DNA of 7,228 nt, taken from the NCBI GenBank assembly GCA_005779435.1, contig SXJH01000248.1:1-7228 (forward strand), in the 5' to 3' direction. The notes under the pieces were generated by a model that made no database searches, was not told where the DNA came from, and saw nothing but the letters and a program-made list of their open reading frames with translations. Each line of letters opens with the position of its first letter. Position 1 is the first letter of the stretch. The stretch is from Nitrosomonas sp. GTDB lineage: Bacteria; Pseudomonadota; Gammaproteobacteria; Burkholderiales; Nitrosomonadaceae. Below, in pieces: positions 5,819-7,228 of the stretch. The translations under genes and the position numbers were made by a program.

Positions 5819-6454
5819 TCAAGTTTTATTTGAGAAAAACGTCAATATCAATTGCTTGAGCAGCATCAGTTTTCCATGAAAAAAATGCCCGGCACCGGGT
5901 ATGAAAACGATCGGCTGCGATTTTGGGGTCGCCCATGCAAGAATTTGTTCCGGCAATACAATATCGTCCCGATCTCCCTGAACGATCAAAGTAAGCTGCG
6001 TTGAATCAGGAACCGGCGGCGCTTTGAGATTGGCAACAGACGGTGCTATCAAGATCAGAAAATCGGGATTTAGCTTTTCGGCGGCATGCAGTTGAATTCC
6101 GCCGCCAAATGAGAATCCGCCGAGCAATAGCGGCAACTTTACAGTTGTATTGCCGAACTGACCGCGAATTGCCGCTGTAACCGCGATCACATCGTCAATC
6201 TCACCCGTGCCGTGATCGAAAACACCATCGCTTGCTCCGACACCGCGAAAATTGAATTTTACAACTGCAAAATCAAGCAATTGCAATGTATTAAACAGTG
6301 TCTGAATCACCTTGTTATCCATAGTGCCGCCATGCAGCGGATGCGGATGTGCAATGATGGCGATGCCTTGCGGTGTCGATGCGGGTACGGACAGGATGGT
6401 TTCGATTTTTCCGGCAGGGCCGTCGATAAAAATTTTTTGCGTTGCGGCTGGCAA
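5819..6454 (-). CDS. Alpha/beta hydrolase (COG2945-like), TTG start
   Basis: A 211-residue cytoplasmic hydrolase of the small alpha/beta family. Visible signatures are AHPHPLHGGTMDNKV (35-49), the FNFRGVGASDG loop (67-77), the nucleophile elbow G113-F-S115-F-G117, the acid in GDRDDIV (probably D163) and the catalytic H190 in GAGHFFHG. The triad is complete, so it should be an active esterase or related enzyme; the substrate is unknown. There is no signal peptide. The start is inferred to be TTG at 6452-6454. The frame is closed by a stop at 6467-6469, and the first ATG (residue 45) lies inside the conserved fold. It begins 21 bp downstream of the ferredoxin stop with no strong ribosome binding site, so it is probably co-transcribed with ferredoxin and ubiB. 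Confidence 0.88.
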   Translation of the reverse strand: MPAATQKIFIDGPAGKIETILSVPASTPQGIAIIAHPHPLHGGTMDNKVIQTLFNTLQLLDFAVVKFNFRGVGASDGVFDHGTGEIDDVIAVTAAIRGQFGNTTVKLPLLLGGFSFGGGIQLHAAEKLNPDFLILIAPSVANLKAPPVPDSTQLTLIVQGDRDDIVLPEQILAWATPKSQPIVFIPGAGHFFHGKLMLLKQLILTFFSNKT

Positions 6455-6475
6455 ATTACTCGGTCTTTATATCCG

Positions 6476-6784
6476 TTAAATTTTCAAGCGCTCGACGATA
6501 TTTCCTTTAACTAAGTGCTCGTCGATGATTTCATCAATGTCTTCTTGATCGATGTAGGTGTACCATGTTTCGTCGGGGTAAATCACGATCACGGGGCCTT
6601 CATCGCAGCGATCAAGGCAACCGGCATTATTGATGCGGATTTTGTTCTTGCCGGCGAGTTTCAGCGATTTGATCCGCTGCTTGGCGTAATCGCGTAATTC
6701 CTGTGTGCCACAATCGTTGCAGCATTTGGCGCCGCCTTCGCGTTGGTTGGTGCAGAAGAACACATGATATCGGTAGTAGCTCAT
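6476..6784 (-). CDS. Thioredoxin-like [2Fe-2S] ferredoxin (COG3411-like)
   Basis: With the ATG at 6782-6784 this is a 102-residue protein beginning MSYYRYHVFFCTNQREGG, the usual start of this family. A longer frame from 6817 exists, but it would add 11 non-conserved residues and overlap the end of ubiB. Candidate cluster ligands are C11, one or two of C21, C22 and C25, and the paired C56 and C60 in AGCLDRCDEGP. Family signatures LKLAGKNKIRINNAGCLDRC (41-60) and the DETWYTYIDQEDIDEI stretch (71-86) are present. The protein should be a soluble low-potential electron carrier in a thioredoxin fold; its partner is unknown. It lies 14 nt after the ubiB stop and 21 bp before the hydrolase, in the same direction. 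No clear Shine-Dalgarno site is visible. Confidence 0.92.
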   Translation of the reverse strand: MSYYRYHVFFCTNQREGGAKCCNDCGTQELRDYAKQRIKSLKLAGKNKIRINNAGCLDRCDEGPVIVIYPDETWYTYIDQEDIDEIIDEHLVKGNIVERLKI

Positions 6785-6798
6785 AACGCGGCAAAAAA

Positions 6799-7228
6799 TT
6801 AATGAAGAATATTCCAAGCCAATAATGCCGTCAGCAAAATTGCGATCAGCGCCAGCAATCGATTTTGACGCTTTCCTTCGGCAATCATGTCGATCATTTG
6901 TTTTTCCAGCGCCTCATTGCGATTGACCGCAATGGCCTGATGAATTAAACGGGGAAATTCCGGCAGGATAATCGCCCAATTTGGCACTTCTTTTTCTATT
7001 CTGCTGGCAAGCCCCCGCCAACCGATTTGCTCGGCCATCCAGCGCTCTAAAAAAGGTTTGGCTGTTTTCCAGAGATCCAAATTGGGGTCCAAATCGCGTC
7101 CAAGCCCTTCGATATTAAGCAGTGTTTTCTGTAGCAATACCAATTGCGGTTGAATTTCCACATTAAACTGCCGCGATGCTTGAAATAATTGGAATAACAC
7201 TCGTCCAAATGAAATTTCTTTTAACGGC
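6799..7228 (-). CDS. ubiB: UbiB, ubiquinone biosynthesis atypical kinase, C-terminal part (cut by window edge)
   Basis: The frame is open to the right edge, giving 142 visible residues of a protein that is normally about 500-550 long. The stretch PLKEISFGRVLFQLFQASRQ followed by QPQLVLLQKTLLNIEGLGR, then LDPNLDLWKTAKPFLERWM, is the conserved C-terminal part of UbiB. UbiB is needed for ubiquinone synthesis and belongs to the ABC1/ADCK atypical kinase family; its nucleotide-binding motifs lie outside the window. The tail ends in one hydrophobic segment (LLALIAILLTALLAWNIL, about the last 20 residues), the membrane anchor. Many UbiB proteins have two such helices, so this tail looks short. The GTG codon at 7198-7200 is internal, not a start. 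The gene is the upstream member of the string that continues into ferredoxin and hydrolase. Confidence 0.93.
   Translation of the reverse strand, partial: PLKEISFGRVLFQLFQASRQFNVEIQPQLVLLQKTLLNIEGLGRDLDPNLDLWKTAKPFLERWMAEQIGWRGLASRIEKEVPNWAIILPEFPRLIHQAIAVNRNEALEKQMIDMIAEGKRQNRLLALIAILLTALLAWNILH

Noticed and set aside
6785..6817. Longer ferredoxin start at 6817
   Set aside because: It would overlap the ubiB end and add residues not typical of the family; the MSYY start at 6784 fits better.
7198..7200. GTG as the start of a 133-residue protein
   Set aside because: The frame continues to the window edge with conserved UbiB residues (PLKEISFGR) before it, so this Val is internal.

Overview
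The window reads as chromosome from a ubiquinone-using, moderate-GC Gram-negative bacterium. It carries a UbiB C-terminus, Sec signal peptides, c-type cytochrome and outer-membrane barrel genes. The mix of gene families resembles Betaproteobacteria, and my impression is of a Nitrosomonas-like ammonia oxidiser. That placement is inference from gene content only.

Layout. (1) Positions 1-267 are the end of an insertion sequence: the N-terminal 63 codons of an ISNCY/IS1202-like transposase on the minus strand, a strong ribosome binding site, and a terminal region with a repeated motif. (2) Positions 376-1850, plus strand, form a tight three-gene copper-related cluster: a periplasmic cupredoxin, a DUF411 (CopG-like) protein and a lipoprotein cytochrome c. 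(3) Positions 1881-2270, minus strand, hold a small secreted coiled-coil protein of unknown function that converges on the cytochrome gene. (4) A 248-bp divergent intergenic region contains two inverted repeats and a plausible promoter. (5) Positions 2519-5737, plus strand, form a three-gene unit with overlapping genes: a porin-like outer-membrane protein, a small periplasmic phosphate-binding-protein-like protein, and an inner-membrane diguanylate cyclase (sensor-HAMP-PAS-GGDEF). (6) Positions 5819-7228, minus strand, hold the end of ubiB, a thioredoxin-like [2Fe-2S] ferredoxin and an alpha/beta hydrolase, read in that order.

How the genes may work together. In the copper cluster, two exported proteins bear copper-ligand motifs and the third is a haem protein, which suggests periplasmic copper handling or copper-linked electron transfer. 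The most interesting unit is (5). Its outer-membrane, periplasmic and inner-membrane parts would together form an envelope-spanning pathway that controls cyclic-di-GMP. The layout is analogous to YfiBNR, but the outer-membrane and periplasmic partners belong to different families. The ubiB-ferredoxin-hydrolase string looks like ordinary housekeeping content.
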